Below, piece by piece: positions 17,237 through 26,552 of a stretch of 64,000 bases of DNA. Origin of the DNA: Vibrio agarilyticus (lineage in GTDB: Bacteria > Pseudomonadota > Gammaproteobacteria > Enterobacterales > Vibrionaceae); NCBI RefSeq assembly GCF_012641465.1, contig NZ_JABAIK010000008.1:1-64000 (forward strand). Reading direction: 5' to 3'. The position numbers and the translations under genes were made by a program. How positions within the stretch are numbered: the stretch's first letter is position 1; every line of letters begins with the position of its first letter. The notes under the pieces were generated by a model. It made no database searches. It was not told the origin of the DNA and saw nothing but the letters and a program-made list of their open reading frames with translations.

Positions 17237-19500
17237 GCTCAACCATGTTAGTTGAAAACGTCGACGCAAAGTTTTCATTTCACGCCTTGCTCGCGTCGTT
17301 AGCTCGGCAGGGTATGATTCGTCAATTGGACTGGCAATTTGCTCGGTTTATTGAGGCGCAATCGGGTGATGAGCGGCTCGGTTTTATCGCAGGTGTCGTC
17401 AGCGCAGAGCTTGGCAAAGGACACATCTGTTTAACCTTGTTTGGCTATGAGGCAAAGGCAATGCCTAACGCAACATCAGTGCATTGTGATTTTGCCAGCA
17501 AGCTCGGGCTTTATGGTGATGCGGGTCGAGCGCTCAATCGAGCCTGTCAGGCAATTGACTGGCAAACGGTACTGAGCAACTCGCCGCTGGTGGGGGTGCA
17601 ATCTCAGGTAGAGCCAGAAGGCGCATTAAGTGCCGATGAGGCGACACACGCAGTCGCGACGCCGCTCATGTTCGATGGCGAGCGGCTTTATCTGCAGCGT
17701 TATTGGCATTATGAAGTGACGTTAGCGAATAAACTGAATCAGTTATCTGGCGCGATGTCATTAACTCAAGATCAAATCACCCAACTGCGTCAACGGCTGG
17801 ACCATTTGTTCGCGCGGCAATATCACTATTTGTGGCAAGCGTTGCAGCGGTTAGACAACAGCAGCGCAAATCAGCGGCAGCAGCTTTGTGGTGATATGCT
17901 CGATATTGTCGATGACAGTCAGCTTGATTGGCCGACGATTGACCGCTGTTTGTGTGACGCTTTAACCTTACCAAATGGGGTACGAGCGCTAGAGCAGCTC
18001 GACACGCTGGTGCCATTAAGCGCTTGCATCAATTGGCAAAAAGTAGCGGCGGCGGTGGCATTAACTCGCCGCTTTGCGGTGATTTCTGGTGGACCGGGAA
18101 CGGGAAAAACCACCACAGTGACCAAGCTGCTGGCGGCATTGTTAGAGCTCGACCCTGCAACGCGCCCAACCATAAAGCTCGTTGCGCCCACTGGAAAAGC
18201 CGCGGCTCGATTAACCGAATCCATGGGTAAAGCGGTTCACGCTCTGCCCATTGATCCAGACCAAAAAGCGCATATACCAACCGAAGCCAGTACCCTGCAT
18301 CGATTGCTCGGCGCGATACCGAACAGCGCTGAGTTTCGTCATCATCGGCATAACCCATTGCATTTGGACATTTTGGTGGTCGACGAAGCGTCGATGGTCG
18401 ATTTGTCACTGATGTACAAACTGGTGGATGCGCTACCACAACATGCGCGGCTGATTTTACTCGGCGATAAAGATCAATTGGCCTCAGTGGAGGCCGGCGC
18501 CATACTGGGTGATATCTGTGCATTTCAACGGCAAGGGTACTCGCGCCAACAAGCGGCGATGCTAGCAAAATTAACTGGTTTTGAACCATTGGCCGCGTCG
18601 GCTGCGCGCGTGAATATCAGCGCGCCCGTGGCCGACAGTCTGTGCATGCTGCAAAAAAGCTACCGCTTTGATGCGCGCTCAGGAATTGGTCAGCTAGCCA
18701 AAGCGATAAATTCAGGCCAAGTGGCGCAATTAGAAACGGTGTGGCGTCTTCAATTTGATGACATCAGCCACGCGCCATTAAACCACGACAGCTACCATGA
18801 GATGATTCAAACCCTGGTGGCGCAATATCGCGCCTATCTGCAGCTTGTCCCACACCCATTGAGTCAGTTTGCCTTGGCGAGTCACGATCAAAGCACCCTC
18901 GCTGCGCTCTCGAGCGCGCAGCGAAAAGCTGCGATGGAAGAGAAAGCCAAGCAAGCGTTGTCAGCGTTTAATCGCTGTCGCTTATTGTGCGCGTTACGCG
19001 AAGGTGACTTTGGCGTGACAGGGTTGAACCATCGCATTGAGCGAGCGCTTGCAGCGCGTCGATTGATCCACACCCAAGAGGAGCTTTGGTACGCTGGCCG
19101 GCCCGTCATGGTGACACGTAATGACCACGCGTTGGGGCTGTATAATGGGGATATCGGGATCTGTTTGCTCGATGAAAGCCTTGAGCCGGCTCGGCTGAAA
19201 GTGTTTTTTGAACTGCCCAACGGTCAAATTAAAGCCGTGCTCCCCAGTCGCGTGCCTGAGCATGAGACGGCCTATGCAATGACAGTGCACAAGTCGCAAG
19301 GCAGCGAATTTGAGTTTACCTTGATGGTGCTGCCGCCCAATATAAGCCCAATTTTAACCCGTGAATTGATTTACACCGGCGTGACTCGCGCTAAGCAGCG
19401 TCTTGCGTTGTACGCAGATCTTGCGATATTGAATCGAGGTATCAGCGTAAAAACGGAGCGAGCAAGCGGTTTGATCAGTCGTTTACGTCGCAATTTTTGA
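17233..19500 (+). CDS. recD: Exonuclease V (RecBCD) alpha subunit RecD
   Basis: 755 residues, longer than the 608 of E. coli RecD. It is the 5'-3' superfamily 1 helicase motor of RecBCD. Walker A SGGPGTGKTTTV lies near residue 285, VDEASMVDLSLM is motif II, LLGDKDQLASVEAGA is motif III, and the C-terminal AMTVHKSQGSEFEF and YTGVTRAKQRL blocks are motifs V and VI. The N-terminal 260 residues form the RecB-binding domain. Extra length sits partly around the GDICAFQRQGYSRQQAAML region after motif III. The start overlaps the recB stop by four bases. Confidence 0.95.
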   Translation: MSSTMLVENVDAKFSFHALLASLARQGMIRQLDWQFARFIEAQSGDERLGFIAGVVSAELGKGHICLTLFGYEAKAMPNATSVHCDFASKLGLYGDAGRALNRACQAIDWQTVLSNSPLVGVQSQVEPEGALSADEATHAVATPLMFDGERLYLQRYWHYEVTLANKLNQLSGAMSLTQDQITQLRQRLDHLFARQYHYLWQALQRLDNSSANQRQQLCGDMLDIVDDSQLDWPTIDRCLCDALTLPNGVRALEQLDTLVPLSACINWQKVAAAVALTRRFAVISGGPGTGKTTTVTKLLAALLELDPATRPTIKLVAPTGKAAARLTESMGKAVHALPIDPDQKAHIPTEASTLHRLLGAIPNSAEFRHHRHNPLHLDILVVDEASMVDLSLMYKLVDALPQHARLILLGDKDQLASVEAGAILGDICAFQRQGYSRQQAAMLAKLTGFEPLAASAARVNISAPVADSLCMLQKSYRFDARSGIGQLAKAINSGQVAQLETVWRLQFDDISHAPLNHDSYHEMIQTLVAQYRAYLQLVPHPLSQFALASHDQSTLAALSSAQRKAAMEEKAKQALSAFNRCRLLCALREGDFGVTGLNHRIERALAARRLIHTQEELWYAGRPVMVTRNDHALGLYNGDIGICLLDESLEPARLKVFFELPNGQIKAVLPSRVPEHETAYAMTVHKSQGSEFEFTLMVLPPNISPILTRELIYTGVTRAKQRLALYADLAILNRGISVKTERASGLISRLRRNF

Positions 19501-19527
19501 TTAACTCAAGAAAGACATGATGCTTCG

Positions 19528-19559
19528 AAAGTGAGCCTTTGTATACAAACGCTCACTTT
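19528..19559. terminator. Near-perfect 32-bp palindrome between recD and glsB
   Basis: AAAGTGAGC and GCTCACTTT flank the self-complementary core TTTGTATACAAA with one C/C mismatch on each side. It lies between converging genes and most likely terminates both, with AT-rich flanks, although there is no long T run. Confidence 0.5.
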
Positions 19560-19589
19560 AATTGCGTATCACTACTCACAGCTGTAATA

Positions 19590-20528
19590 CTATTTGAGCA
19601 GATCAAGCGAAAGCGCGCTTGCAACCGTGGTTATCATTTGCTGCGCGCGTACGCTATTGCCATAACTATCAAGCGGAGAAGAATAAGCGGCAATGGCCAT
19701 TTGGCCGGGCACGACGGCGACAATGCCTCCGCCAACACCACTTTTGGCAGGCAGCCCCACTTGATAAAACCAATCACCTGAGTGGTCGTAAAGCCCTTCC
19801 ATCGTCATCTGAGCCAGCACGTAGCGAGCGTAACCTGCAGTTAATACGCGCTCTTGAGTGTGAGGATGACGCCCATCTAAAGCCAAACAGGCCCCCATGG
19901 TGGCGAGATCGTTACAGCTGATCATCAAAGAGCACTGCTGAGTGTAGACTTTGCACGCCTCCATGGGATCGCAATAACAGTTGCCCGCTGCATAGAGGAG
20001 CCAGGCAATCGCACGATTGTGAAAGTTAGTGCTTTGTTCCGATTGATTCAGCGCATCGGATAAGGCGATATCGCGCCCCGCCAAGCGATTAAAATAGTGA
20101 TGAATGCGCTGCCAACGCTCCGCTTCATCGGTGGCATTGAGTAAACTGACCGTTGCAATTGCGCCAGCATTGACCAAGGGGGTCAAGGGTTTGTCATGAT
20201 GCTCAGTAAGGGCTTGAATTGAATTAAAGGGCAGTCCGGTTGGCTCTGCACCAATTTTCTCACGCACACTGTCGGGGCCAATGTCGTCTAATAGCAGTGC
20301 GAGCGTAAAGATTTTTGATACCGATTCTATGGCAAAGGGCGTGGCGTGATCGCCTGCTTGGTATACCGCCCCTTCGGCGGTCACAAGGCTGATAGCGCAT
20401 TGTTCACTTGGCACGTTGGCAAGAAACGGAATGTAATCGGCGTTCTGTCCGGTTTGATTTTGATAGTGGTCGTAAAAGGCGCGATCAACCGCTTCTTGGA
20501 GTTGTGCGGCGGAAAAAAAAGATGACAT
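19590..20528 (-). CDS. glsB: Glutaminase
   Basis: Hydrolyses glutamine to glutamate and ammonia; serine-dependent beta-lactamase-like fold, 312 residues as in the YneH (GlsB) family. The catalytic Ser-x-x-Lys is in FAIESVSKIFTLAL; NAGAIATVSLL and the C-terminal SGVGGGIVAVVPGQMAIA block are also typical. The start ATG 20528 has AGGAG six bases upstream. It follows argA on the same strand after 113 bp, a gap that holds a 10-bp inverted repeat, so it may be transcribed separately. Both genes use glutamate, as product and substrate respectively. Confidence 0.93.
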   Translation of the reverse strand: MSSFFSAAQLQEAVDRAFYDHYQNQTGQNADYIPFLANVPSEQCAISLVTAEGAVYQAGDHATPFAIESVSKIFTLALLLDDIGPDSVREKIGAEPTGLPFNSIQALTEHHDKPLTPLVNAGAIATVSLLNATDEAERWQRIHHYFNRLAGRDIALSDALNQSEQSTNFHNRAIAWLLYAAGNCYCDPMEACKVYTQQCSLMISCNDLATMGACLALDGRHPHTQERVLTAGYARYVLAQMTMEGLYDHSGDWFYQVGLPAKSGVGGGIVAVVPGQMAIAAYSSPLDSYGNSVRAQQMITTVASALSLDLLK

Positions 20529-20549
20529 TTAAGACTCCTATGCGATGGC

Positions 20550-20587
20550 GTCACTCTATGGGGAGCTTTCGCGGTCAATAGAGTGAC
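20550..20587. repeat. Perfect 10-bp inverted repeat upstream of glsB
   Basis: GTCACTCTAT and ATAGAGTGAC are separated by 18 bases, 22 bp upstream of the glsB start and 55 bp past argA. It could be an argA terminator stem or an operator for glsB; the long loop and lack of a T run leave this open. Confidence 0.5.
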
Positions 20588-20641
20588 ACTTGAACCTAGT
20601 TTAAAGAGTCTAGATGCTGCTGACGTATTCAGTGAGACGTT

Positions 20642-21991
20642 CTAGCTGTGCGTATACAGATCAAGCTGCAAAATTTTTGAGCGACGCTGAAAGTTGTACA
20701 GACACTGCTTTGCCATCGGCAGCGATTCAACGCCCGTTTCGTAAAAACCTTGCTCGCGGAACCAGTGGAGTGAGCGTGTGGTGAGAACAAAAATCTTATT
20801 GATACCGGCTTGTTTTGAACGATGCGCAAGATGCTCAAGCAATACGCCACCTCGGTTGGCATCGCGATAATCGGGATGAATGGCAACACACGCCATTTCA
20901 GCCATTTTTTCTTCGGGGTAAGGGTAGAGTGCCGCGCAACCAATAATAAGCCCATCACGGTCAATAATGGCAAAGCGCTCCACCTCTTGCTCTAACTGCT
21001 CTCGAGAGCGGCGAACCAAAATGCCTTGTTCTTCCAGTGGCTGAATTAAATCCAAAATCCCGCCAATATCATCGATGGTGGCTTGGCGTACCTGCTCGGC
21101 ACTGGCCATTACGACTTGGGTACCAATCCCATCAAAGGAGAACAGCTCTTGAATGAGAGCGCCATCAATTTGATAACTGATAAGATGCGAACGATTGATC
21201 CCCGCACGGCAGGCCGAGACAGCGCCGGTCAAAAAGCGTAACGTGCCAGAGCGTGTGTCGCTGCAAGGATCGCTGTCGAGCTGATATTGCTCAATGATCG
21301 CTTGGGCTTCGCTGGGAAAGAGTTCAGCAACTGCGTTGCCTTGATGATCGATAACGCCTTGCTCGGAACAAAAACCAATCAGTTTGTTGGCGGAAAGCTT
21401 GATGGCCACTTGCGTTGCCACTTCTTCTGACATCAAATTAAAACACTCGCCAGTGACGGAACTTGCAATGGGGCCCAGCAGCACAATGGCGCCTTGGTCG
21501 AGGCTGCGATGAATCGCTGCGGTATCGATGCGCCGAATGCGACCGCTATGACAGTAATCCACGCCATCGTCAACACCAATTGGTTGAGCAATCACAAAGT
21601 TACCACTAACAATATTCAATTGGGTGCCAGCCATTGGCGTATTGTTGAGGCTCATTGATAATCGTGCGGTGATCGCCAATTGTAGTTGCCCTGCTGCTTG
21701 CATAACCAGTGGCAGAGCGTCCTCAGTCGTAACGCGGACTTGTTTATGGTAGGGCGTGGTGACGTGCTGTTTTTCCAATACTCGATTCATTTGTGGACGA
21801 GCGCCATACACCAATACGATGCGGATTCCTAAGCTATGAAGTAGCGCAATATCATTGATGATATTGGAAAAATTCTCATGGTCAATCGCTTCGCCGCCCA
21901 ACATGATCACCATGGTTTTTCCACGATGGCCATTCACATAAGGGGTAGACTGGCGAAATCCTTTCACCAAAGCCGTACTGCGGAATTTCAT
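20642..21991 (-). CDS. argA: Amino-acid N-acetyltransferase (N-acetylglutamate synthase)
   Basis: First step of arginine synthesis: acetyl-CoA plus glutamate gives N-acetylglutamate. 449 residues from ATG 21991 ([20 protein letters not shown]), with GGAG upstream; in-frame ATGs at 21994 and 22003 are less well placed. The N-terminal amino-acid-kinase-like domain ([29 protein letters not shown]; about residues 1-290) binds the arginine inhibitor in the family. The C-terminal GNAT domain (about 300-449) shows [14 protein letters not shown] and the [10 protein letters not shown] acetyl-CoA loop. The upstream region is AT-rich and may hold ArgR sites, but none was clear enough to call. Confidence 0.95.
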   Translation of the reverse strand: MKFRSTALVKGFRQSTPYVNGHRGKTMVIMLGGEAIDHENFSNIINDIALLHSLGIRIVLVYGARPQMNRVLEKQHVTTPYHKQVRVTTEDALPLVMQAAGQLQLAITARLSMSLNNTPMAGTQLNIVSGNFVIAQPIGVDDGVDYCHSGRIRRIDTAAIHRSLDQGAIVLLGPIASSVTGECFNLMSEEVATQVAIKLSANKLIGFCSEQGVIDHQGNAVAELFPSEAQAIIEQYQLDSDPCSDTRSGTLRFLTGAVSACRAGINRSHLISYQIDGALIQELFSFDGIGTQVVMASAEQVRQATIDDIGGILDLIQPLEEQGILVRRSREQLEQEVERFAIIDRDGLIIGCAALYPYPEEKMAEMACVAIHPDYRDANRGGVLLEHLAHRSKQAGINKIFVLTTRSLHWFREQGFYETGVESLPMAKQCLYNFQRRSKILQLDLYTHS

Positions 21992-22151
21992 CATAAACTC
22001 CATCTGATGTTTATTTATGTATAAATACTGCCTTTTTATTCACTTGTGAGCAAGTGAAATTTTGTGAGCTTTTGTCCAACTTCTCGGCACTGAGATTGGC
22101 CTCTTTTAGGTCGCGTTATAGACTGATAAAAATCTCATCAGGAGTCTTGTT

Positions 22152-22568
22152 ATGGCATTGAGTAGCAACAAGAATAGCGATAACGCAGTGCCGCCTTTAA
22201 GGCGCACTCAAAGTGTTGAGCGAGTGCTGATGCTAGTGGCGGCGCTTGGCACTCTTCTGGTGGTGTTTTTGTACGCCGATTTGATTAATCAATGGCTCAA
22301 ACCTAACCCTAACGACAATGTGCTCATTTATGGTCGTTGGGTGGAACAAGAAGTGGCGCCTTATCAAGCGGATGAATTTCATCTGTCAGAGCAAGGTGTT
22401 GTGATGAATGGTCATCGCATTGCGTCTCAATTTGAATTTGATGGCGAGTATTTGCAATATCACGCTGGAGGAGTGCTTCAGCGCTACCAGTTTCTCAGTA
22501 AAGATCTCAAAGAAATCAAATTGTTGTCTGATGGTCATTATCGACCTGTTTTTCGCCGCTCCCCTTAA
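22152..22568 (+). CDS. DUF2850-type membrane-anchored protein
   Basis: 138 residues, start ATG 22152 with AGGAG upstream. One membrane segment (about residues 24-43, VLMLVAALGTLLVVFLYADL) is preceded by a basic N-terminal tail, and a 90-residue domain then follows, beginning NVLIYGRWVEQEVAPYQ. The orientation suggests a periplasmic domain. It looks like the small Vibrio family DUF2850, of unknown function; this label is from memory. It stands alone, divergent from argA. Confidence 0.6.
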   Translation: MALSSNKNSDNAVPPLRRTQSVERVLMLVAALGTLLVVFLYADLINQWLKPNPNDNVLIYGRWVEQEVAPYQADEFHLSEQGVVMNGHRIASQFEFDGEYLQYHAGGVLQRYQFLSKDLKEIKLLSDGHYRPVFRRSP

Positions 22569-22700
22569 CCGCACAAGCTTGTGTTTCCTGTCGCTTTGTG
22601 CGCTCATTACGCGAGGCATTTTTTGATTGCGAATCTTGATTGCGAATCTTGAGTGAGTTTGTCATGCTTATGACGCTCAAGCGTCATTAATGCGTTTGGG

Positions 22701-22829
22701 TATACCCGTCCTACTTGAAGTTGCAGCGACACTCACAAACCTCATCACATAGTTTATCTATGTTCACGAAGTGCTCAGAGGTTTTGTTCGCTGGTCGCCT
22801 ACCTGCATCTTCAAGTTATTTGGGTATAT
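22701..22829 (+). repeat. Dispersed hairpin repeat, complete copy
   Basis: Starts TATACCCGTCCTACTTGAAG, has ACATAG-TTTAT-CTATGT at its centre, and ends CTTCAAGTTATTTGGGTATA. The two ends are inverted repeats of each other and most of the element can pair into one long hairpin. It ends 24 bp before the mltA start codon. Confidence 0.9.
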
Positions 22830-22852
22830 ATCTCACTCAAGGAACAACACGC

Positions 22853-23938
22853 GTGTTACAACGATTTTTTTCAATTGCCGCATTAACGACGTTAGTGGGG
22901 TGCGCTCAGCCAACCGATCGGGCGCAGCAATACCTCGACGGTGAATTTTCTCAACTGCTCAATCCTGTGACTCAAGTTCAATCCAATCAACCGCGAGATT
23001 ACGGTCAATTTGCTGCCCAAGCGGCGCAGGTGATCGAAAAATCACCGAGTATGGCGACGCGTTATCAGTCGTTATATCAAGCGATTAATGAGTGGGTGCT
23101 CCTTAGCGGCGAGCCACAAACACTGAGCCAGTTCGGTATTGAAACGGCGCAGTTAGGCGGCGGCGATAATCAAGGTAATGTGTTATTTACCGGTTATTTT
23201 TCACCGGTGATGGAGCTGCGTCATAGCGCTAATGAGGTGTTTAAATATCCGGTCTATCGCAAGCCAGAGTGCAGTGATGACTGCCCAACTCGAGCGGAGA
23301 TTTATCAAGGCGCGTTGGCAGGGCAAGGTCTTGAACTCGGTTACGCGGCCAACCTCATTGACCCGTTTTTAATGGAAGTTCAAGGCAGTGGCTTTGTTCA
23401 CTTTGAAGATGACGATACCTTGGAATATTTTGCCTACGGTGGAAAAAACAACAAAGCGTACGTCAGCATTGGTAAAGTACTGATTGAACGGGGATTGGTG
23501 TCGCGTGAAAAGATGTCAATGAAAGCGATTAAAGAGTGGGTGCTGGCTAATGACCAAGCTACAGTACAAGAGCTGCTTGAGCAGAACCCGTCGTTTGTCT
23601 TTTTTAACCCACAGGCTGACGCGCCAGTAACAGGCACTGCAGGTATTCCACTATTGCCAATGGCGTCTGTGGCTGGCGATCGCTCTATTTTTCCGATGGG
23701 AACGCCGATTTTGGCAGAAGTGCCACTATTAAATGCAGATGGCACTTGGAGTGGAACGCATGAGCTGCGCGTGCTGATTGTGCTCGATACGGGTGGCGCG
23801 GTGAAAGAGAACCACCTCGACCTTTACCATGGTATGGGAGAGCGCGCCGGTACTGACGCAGGTCACTACAAACATTTTGGCCGCGTGTGGAAATTGTCTC
23901 TTTCGGCATTAGAAGAACAGGGAGCCCCTTCTTTGTAA
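22853..23938 (+). CDS. mltA: Membrane-bound lytic murein transglycosylase A
   Basis: 361 residues from GTG 22853. The N terminus VLQRFFSIAALTTLVGCAQ is a lipoprotein signal with the lipobox LVGC, and AAGGA precedes the start. The frame is open back to 22715, but that stretch is the repeat at 22701-22829. MltA cleaves peptidoglycan glycan strands to 1,6-anhydromuropeptides at the outer membrane. Typical blocks are TGYFSPVMELR, QGSGFVHFEDD, and the C-terminal VLDTGGAVKENHLDLYHG with the catalytic Asp of the double-psi beta-barrel. It has its own terminator at 23969. Confidence 0.95.
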   Translation: MLQRFFSIAALTTLVGCAQPTDRAQQYLDGEFSQLLNPVTQVQSNQPRDYGQFAAQAAQVIEKSPSMATRYQSLYQAINEWVLLSGEPQTLSQFGIETAQLGGGDNQGNVLFTGYFSPVMELRHSANEVFKYPVYRKPECSDDCPTRAEIYQGALAGQGLELGYAANLIDPFLMEVQGSGFVHFEDDDTLEYFAYGGKNNKAYVSIGKVLIERGLVSREKMSMKAIKEWVLANDQATVQELLEQNPSFVFFNPQADAPVTGTAGIPLLPMASVAGDRSIFPMGTPILAEVPLLNADGTWSGTHELRVLIVLDTGGAVKENHLDLYHGMGERAGTDAGHYKHFGRVWKLSLSALEEQGAPSL

Positions 23939-23968
23939 TATCAAATATAGGTAGGTAGACATTTACGA

Positions 23969-24001
23969 AAAGAGTGCGTATAAAACGCACTCTTTCTTTT
24001 T
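23969..24001 (+). terminator. Terminator after mltA
   Basis: An 11-bp stem AAAGAGTGCGT/ACGCACTCTTT with a 5-base loop is followed by CTTTTTCC. Confidence 0.85.
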
Positions 24002-24057
24002 CCTTCCGCGACATTGTCAAATTATTGCGTGATGTCCTCTGATTTAGGAGCTTTGCT

Positions 24058-24864
24058 GTGCGTGAACTTGATACTCCCGCTTCTGATAGCTACAACCAAC
24101 GATTTGGTGGTACGCGACGTTTGTACGGTGCCAGTGAGGTTGAGATTTTACGTGCGGCGCACGTCTGCGTGATTGGTATCGGCGGTGTGGGATCCTGGGC
24201 CGTTGAAGCGCTTGCGCGTACTGGTATTGGAGAGCTGACGCTTATCGACATGGACGATGTCTGTGTGACCAATATCAATCGTCAGATCCACGCACTTTCG
24301 GGCACCATTGGCCAAAGTAAGATTGAGGTGATGGCGGAACGAGTGAAACTTATCAACCCAGATTGCAAAGTGAATTTGATTGATGATTTCATCACACCGA
24401 ATAATCAGCACGAGTATCTCACTAAAGAGTACGACTATGTGTTGGATGCGATTGATAGCCTAACGGCGAAAGCCGCGCTACTGGCGTATTGCCGTAGCAA
24501 CAAAATTAAGGTGATCACTATTGGTGGTGCTGGCGGGCAGGTCGATCCAACTCAGATTCAGGTGGCAGACTTAACCAAAACCATTCAAGATCCGTTGGCA
24601 AAAAAACTCAAAGATACCTTGCGCCATCGGCATAACTTTCCGAAAAATCCGGCGCGTAAGTTTGGTATTGATTGTGTCTTTTCCAGCGAGCAGCTCAAGT
24701 ACCCGCAGGCCGATGGCTCCGTGTGTGCGGTGAAATCTACCGCCGATGGTCCGAAACGGATGGACTGCGCCAGTGGATTTGGCGCCGCAACTGTAGTGAC
24801 AGCAACGTTTGGCTTTGTTGCGGTCGCGCGCATTGTTGACCGTTTGATCCAGAAATACCGTTAA
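24058..24864 (+). CDS. tcdA: tRNA threonylcarbamoyladenosine dehydratase (CsdL)
   Basis: 268 residues, starting at GTG 24058. An E1/ThiF-like enzyme that uses ATP to cyclise the t6A37 modification of tRNA to ct6A. The nucleotide-binding motif GIGGVGSWAVEAL is near residues 41-53, followed by DMDDVCVTNINRQ, and a C-terminal membrane-associated segment (VVTATFGFVAVARIVDRL) as in E. coli TcdA. csdE begins 12 bp downstream, matching the known link between TcdA and the CsdA-CsdE sulfur transfer pair. Confidence 0.95.
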   Translation: MRELDTPASDSYNQRFGGTRRLYGASEVEILRAAHVCVIGIGGVGSWAVEALARTGIGELTLIDMDDVCVTNINRQIHALSGTIGQSKIEVMAERVKLINPDCKVNLIDDFITPNNQHEYLTKEYDYVLDAIDSLTAKAALLAYCRSNKIKVITIGGAGGQVDPTQIQVADLTKTIQDPLAKKLKDTLRHRHNFPKNPARKFGIDCVFSSEQLKYPQADGSVCAVKSTADGPKRMDCASGFGAATVVTATFGFVAVARIVDRLIQKYR

Positions 24865-24876
24865 TGGAGGCATAAG

Positions 24877-25305
24877 ATGAGCAGCGTTTCCCTCTTTGGT
24901 CACCAAATTACCAGCGATACTGTCATTGCCGAAATGACTCAGTGTCAGGGCTGGGAAGCTCGTTATCGCGCGGTTATTCAATTGGGTAAACAGTTACCCG
25001 TGATGTCCGAGACGGAAAAAAATGCGCAACTTACGGTTGCCGGTTGTGAGAGTAAAGTGTGGCTTTCTGGCGCTTTAGAAGAGGGCGTATGGCATTTTTC
25101 CGCCGATTCGGATGCGCGCATTGTACGCGGGCTTATTGCGCTCGTGATGGCGGCGTACAACGGCAAAAGTGCTAGCGCTATTTTGGCGTTTGATGTCGAC
25201 CACTATTTTGAGCAATTGGGTCTGTTAAGCCATTTGAGCCCGTCTCGTGGCAACGGCTTAAAAGCCATTGTTGAGCAGATCCGCACTATGGTGTCGACGG
25301 AATAA
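24877..25305 (+). CDS. csdE: Cysteine desulfuration protein CsdE (SufE-like)
   Basis: 142 residues. CsdE accepts sulfane sulfur from the desulfurase CsdA. The acceptor cysteine is Cys57 in TVAGCESKVW, and RYRAVIQLGKQLP and the C-terminal LSPSRGNGLKAI block are typical of SufE proteins. ATG 24877 has GGAGG upstream. It forms an operon with tcdA; its partner csdA lies just downstream on the opposite strand, converging at 25329. Confidence 0.95.
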   Translation: MSSVSLFGHQITSDTVIAEMTQCQGWEARYRAVIQLGKQLPVMSETEKNAQLTVAGCESKVWLSGALEEGVWHFSADSDARIVRGLIALVMAAYNGKSASAILAFDVDHYFEQLGLLSHLSPSRGNGLKAIVEQIRTMVSTE

Positions 25306-25328
25306 TCCTTATTCCGCCAACGGTTGAG

Positions 25329-26552
25329 TTAGAGAAGCTCAAGCGCCTTTTCAAGTGCGATGATCAATTGATCAACCTCTTCTTCGGTATTATATAAAGC
25401 GAAAGAGAGGCGCACTGTGCCAGAGACGCCAAGCGCGTCCATTAACGGATGGGCGCAGTGATGGCCCGCGCGCACTGCAATGCCCTGCTGATCAAGCAAG
25501 GTGGCAATATCTTGTGAATGGACCCCATCGACCACGAATGTCAGTACAGAGGCACTCGGCTGCACGCCGATAAGCCTCACATCACTTAGCTTTTGGAGTG
25601 CATTTTCCGCGCGTAATTTTAAGCGGTGAATGTGCTGCTCAATCTCATTGCGTGGTAGGCCTTGTAACCATTCGATAGCACTAGCCAGCCCGAGGGCTCC
25701 CGCCACATTCGGTGTGCCTGCTTCAAATTTGCCGGGCACTTGGGTAAAGGTCGTCTGCTCAAATGAGACATGCTCGACCATTTTACCGCCGCCATGCCAC
25801 GGAGGCATGGCATCGAGTAAGGTTTGCTTACCGTAAAGTGCGCCGATGCCCGTTGGGCCATACAGCTTATGCCCTGAGAAAACATAAAAGTCAGCATTGA
25901 GAGTGGCCACATTGACGGGTTCGTGAACAATCCCCTGCGCGCCATCCACCACCACAATCGCGCCCGCCTTGTGCGCCATTTCGATAACCGTTTCAATCGG
26001 CTGGCGAGTGCCAGTGACGTTGGTGACATGAGCCAATGCCACAATTTTGCAGCGTGGCGACAGCAGCAGGCGAAAGGCGTCGAGATCAAATTGACATTGC
26101 GCGGTCATCGGTACCTTGATCACGTTGGCCCCAGTTTGCTCCGCAACCATTTGCCACGGCACTATGTTGGCATGATGTTCCATTTCACCAACTAAAATCT
26201 CATCACCGGCTTGTAAGGTACTTCGAGCGTAGGTTTGGGCGATAAGATTGAGCGCTTCAGTGGCGCCACGCGTCCAGACGATTTCATTGCGAGATTGGGC
26301 GCCGAGAAAATGAGCAACCGTGTCACGGGCGGCTTCAAATTGCGCGGTTGCGCTCGCGGTTAAGCTGTGACTGCCACGATGAACGTTGGCGCTATTTGAG
26401 CCATAGTAGCGCTGCAACACGTCAATCACACATTGCGGTTTTTGGGTGGTGGCTGCACTATCCAAATAAATCAACGGCTGCTGATTCACTTGCTGAGTTA
26501 ATGCGGGAAATTGCGCTCGTATCTGGTTAATGTCAAAAGTGGCTGAACTCAT
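25329..26552 (-). CDS. csdA: Cysteine desulfurase CsdA
   Basis: 407 residues, PLP-dependent class V aminotransferase fold; removes sulfur from cysteine (or cysteine sulfinate) and passes it to CsdE. Seen: LDSAATTQKP, the PLP-stacking region EMEHHANIVPWQ, the Schiff-base lysine in FSGHKLYGPTG, and the persulfide cysteine in AGHHCAHPLMD near residue 366. The start overlaps the yajL stop by one base (TAATG), so it is the last gene of the panE-yajL-csdA operon. Confidence 0.95.
   Translation of the reverse strand: MSSATFDINQIRAQFPALTQQVNQQPLIYLDSAATTQKPQCVIDVLQRYYGSNSANVHRGSHSLTASATAQFEAARDTVAHFLGAQSRNEIVWTRGATEALNLIAQTYARSTLQAGDEILVGEMEHHANIVPWQMVAEQTGANVIKVPMTAQCQFDLDAFRLLLSPRCKIVALAHVTNVTGTRQPIETVIEMAHKAGAIVVVDGAQGIVHEPVNVATLNADFYVFSGHKLYGPTGIGALYGKQTLLDAMPPWHGGGKMVEHVSFEQTTFTQVPGKFEAGTPNVAGALGLASAIEWLQGLPRNEIEQHIHRLKLRAENALQKLSDVRLIGVQPSASVLTFVVDGVHSQDIATLLDQQGIAVRAGHHCAHPLMDALGVSGTVRLSFALYNTEEEVDQLIIALEKALELL

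Noticed and set aside
18029-18589. 186-codon minus-strand open frame inside recD
   Set aside because: It lies wholly antisense to the helicase motifs of recD, has no ribosome site, and its composition (His, Arg and Pro rich) is that of a shadow frame.
22009-22046. ArgR boxes upstream of argA
   Set aside because: The region is AT-rich with half-site-like TGAAT sequences, but no full 18-bp ARG box could be read with confidence.
22715-22852. N-terminal extension of MltA
   Set aside because: The extra codons are the dispersed repeat; the lipoprotein signal and ribosome site point to GTG 22853.
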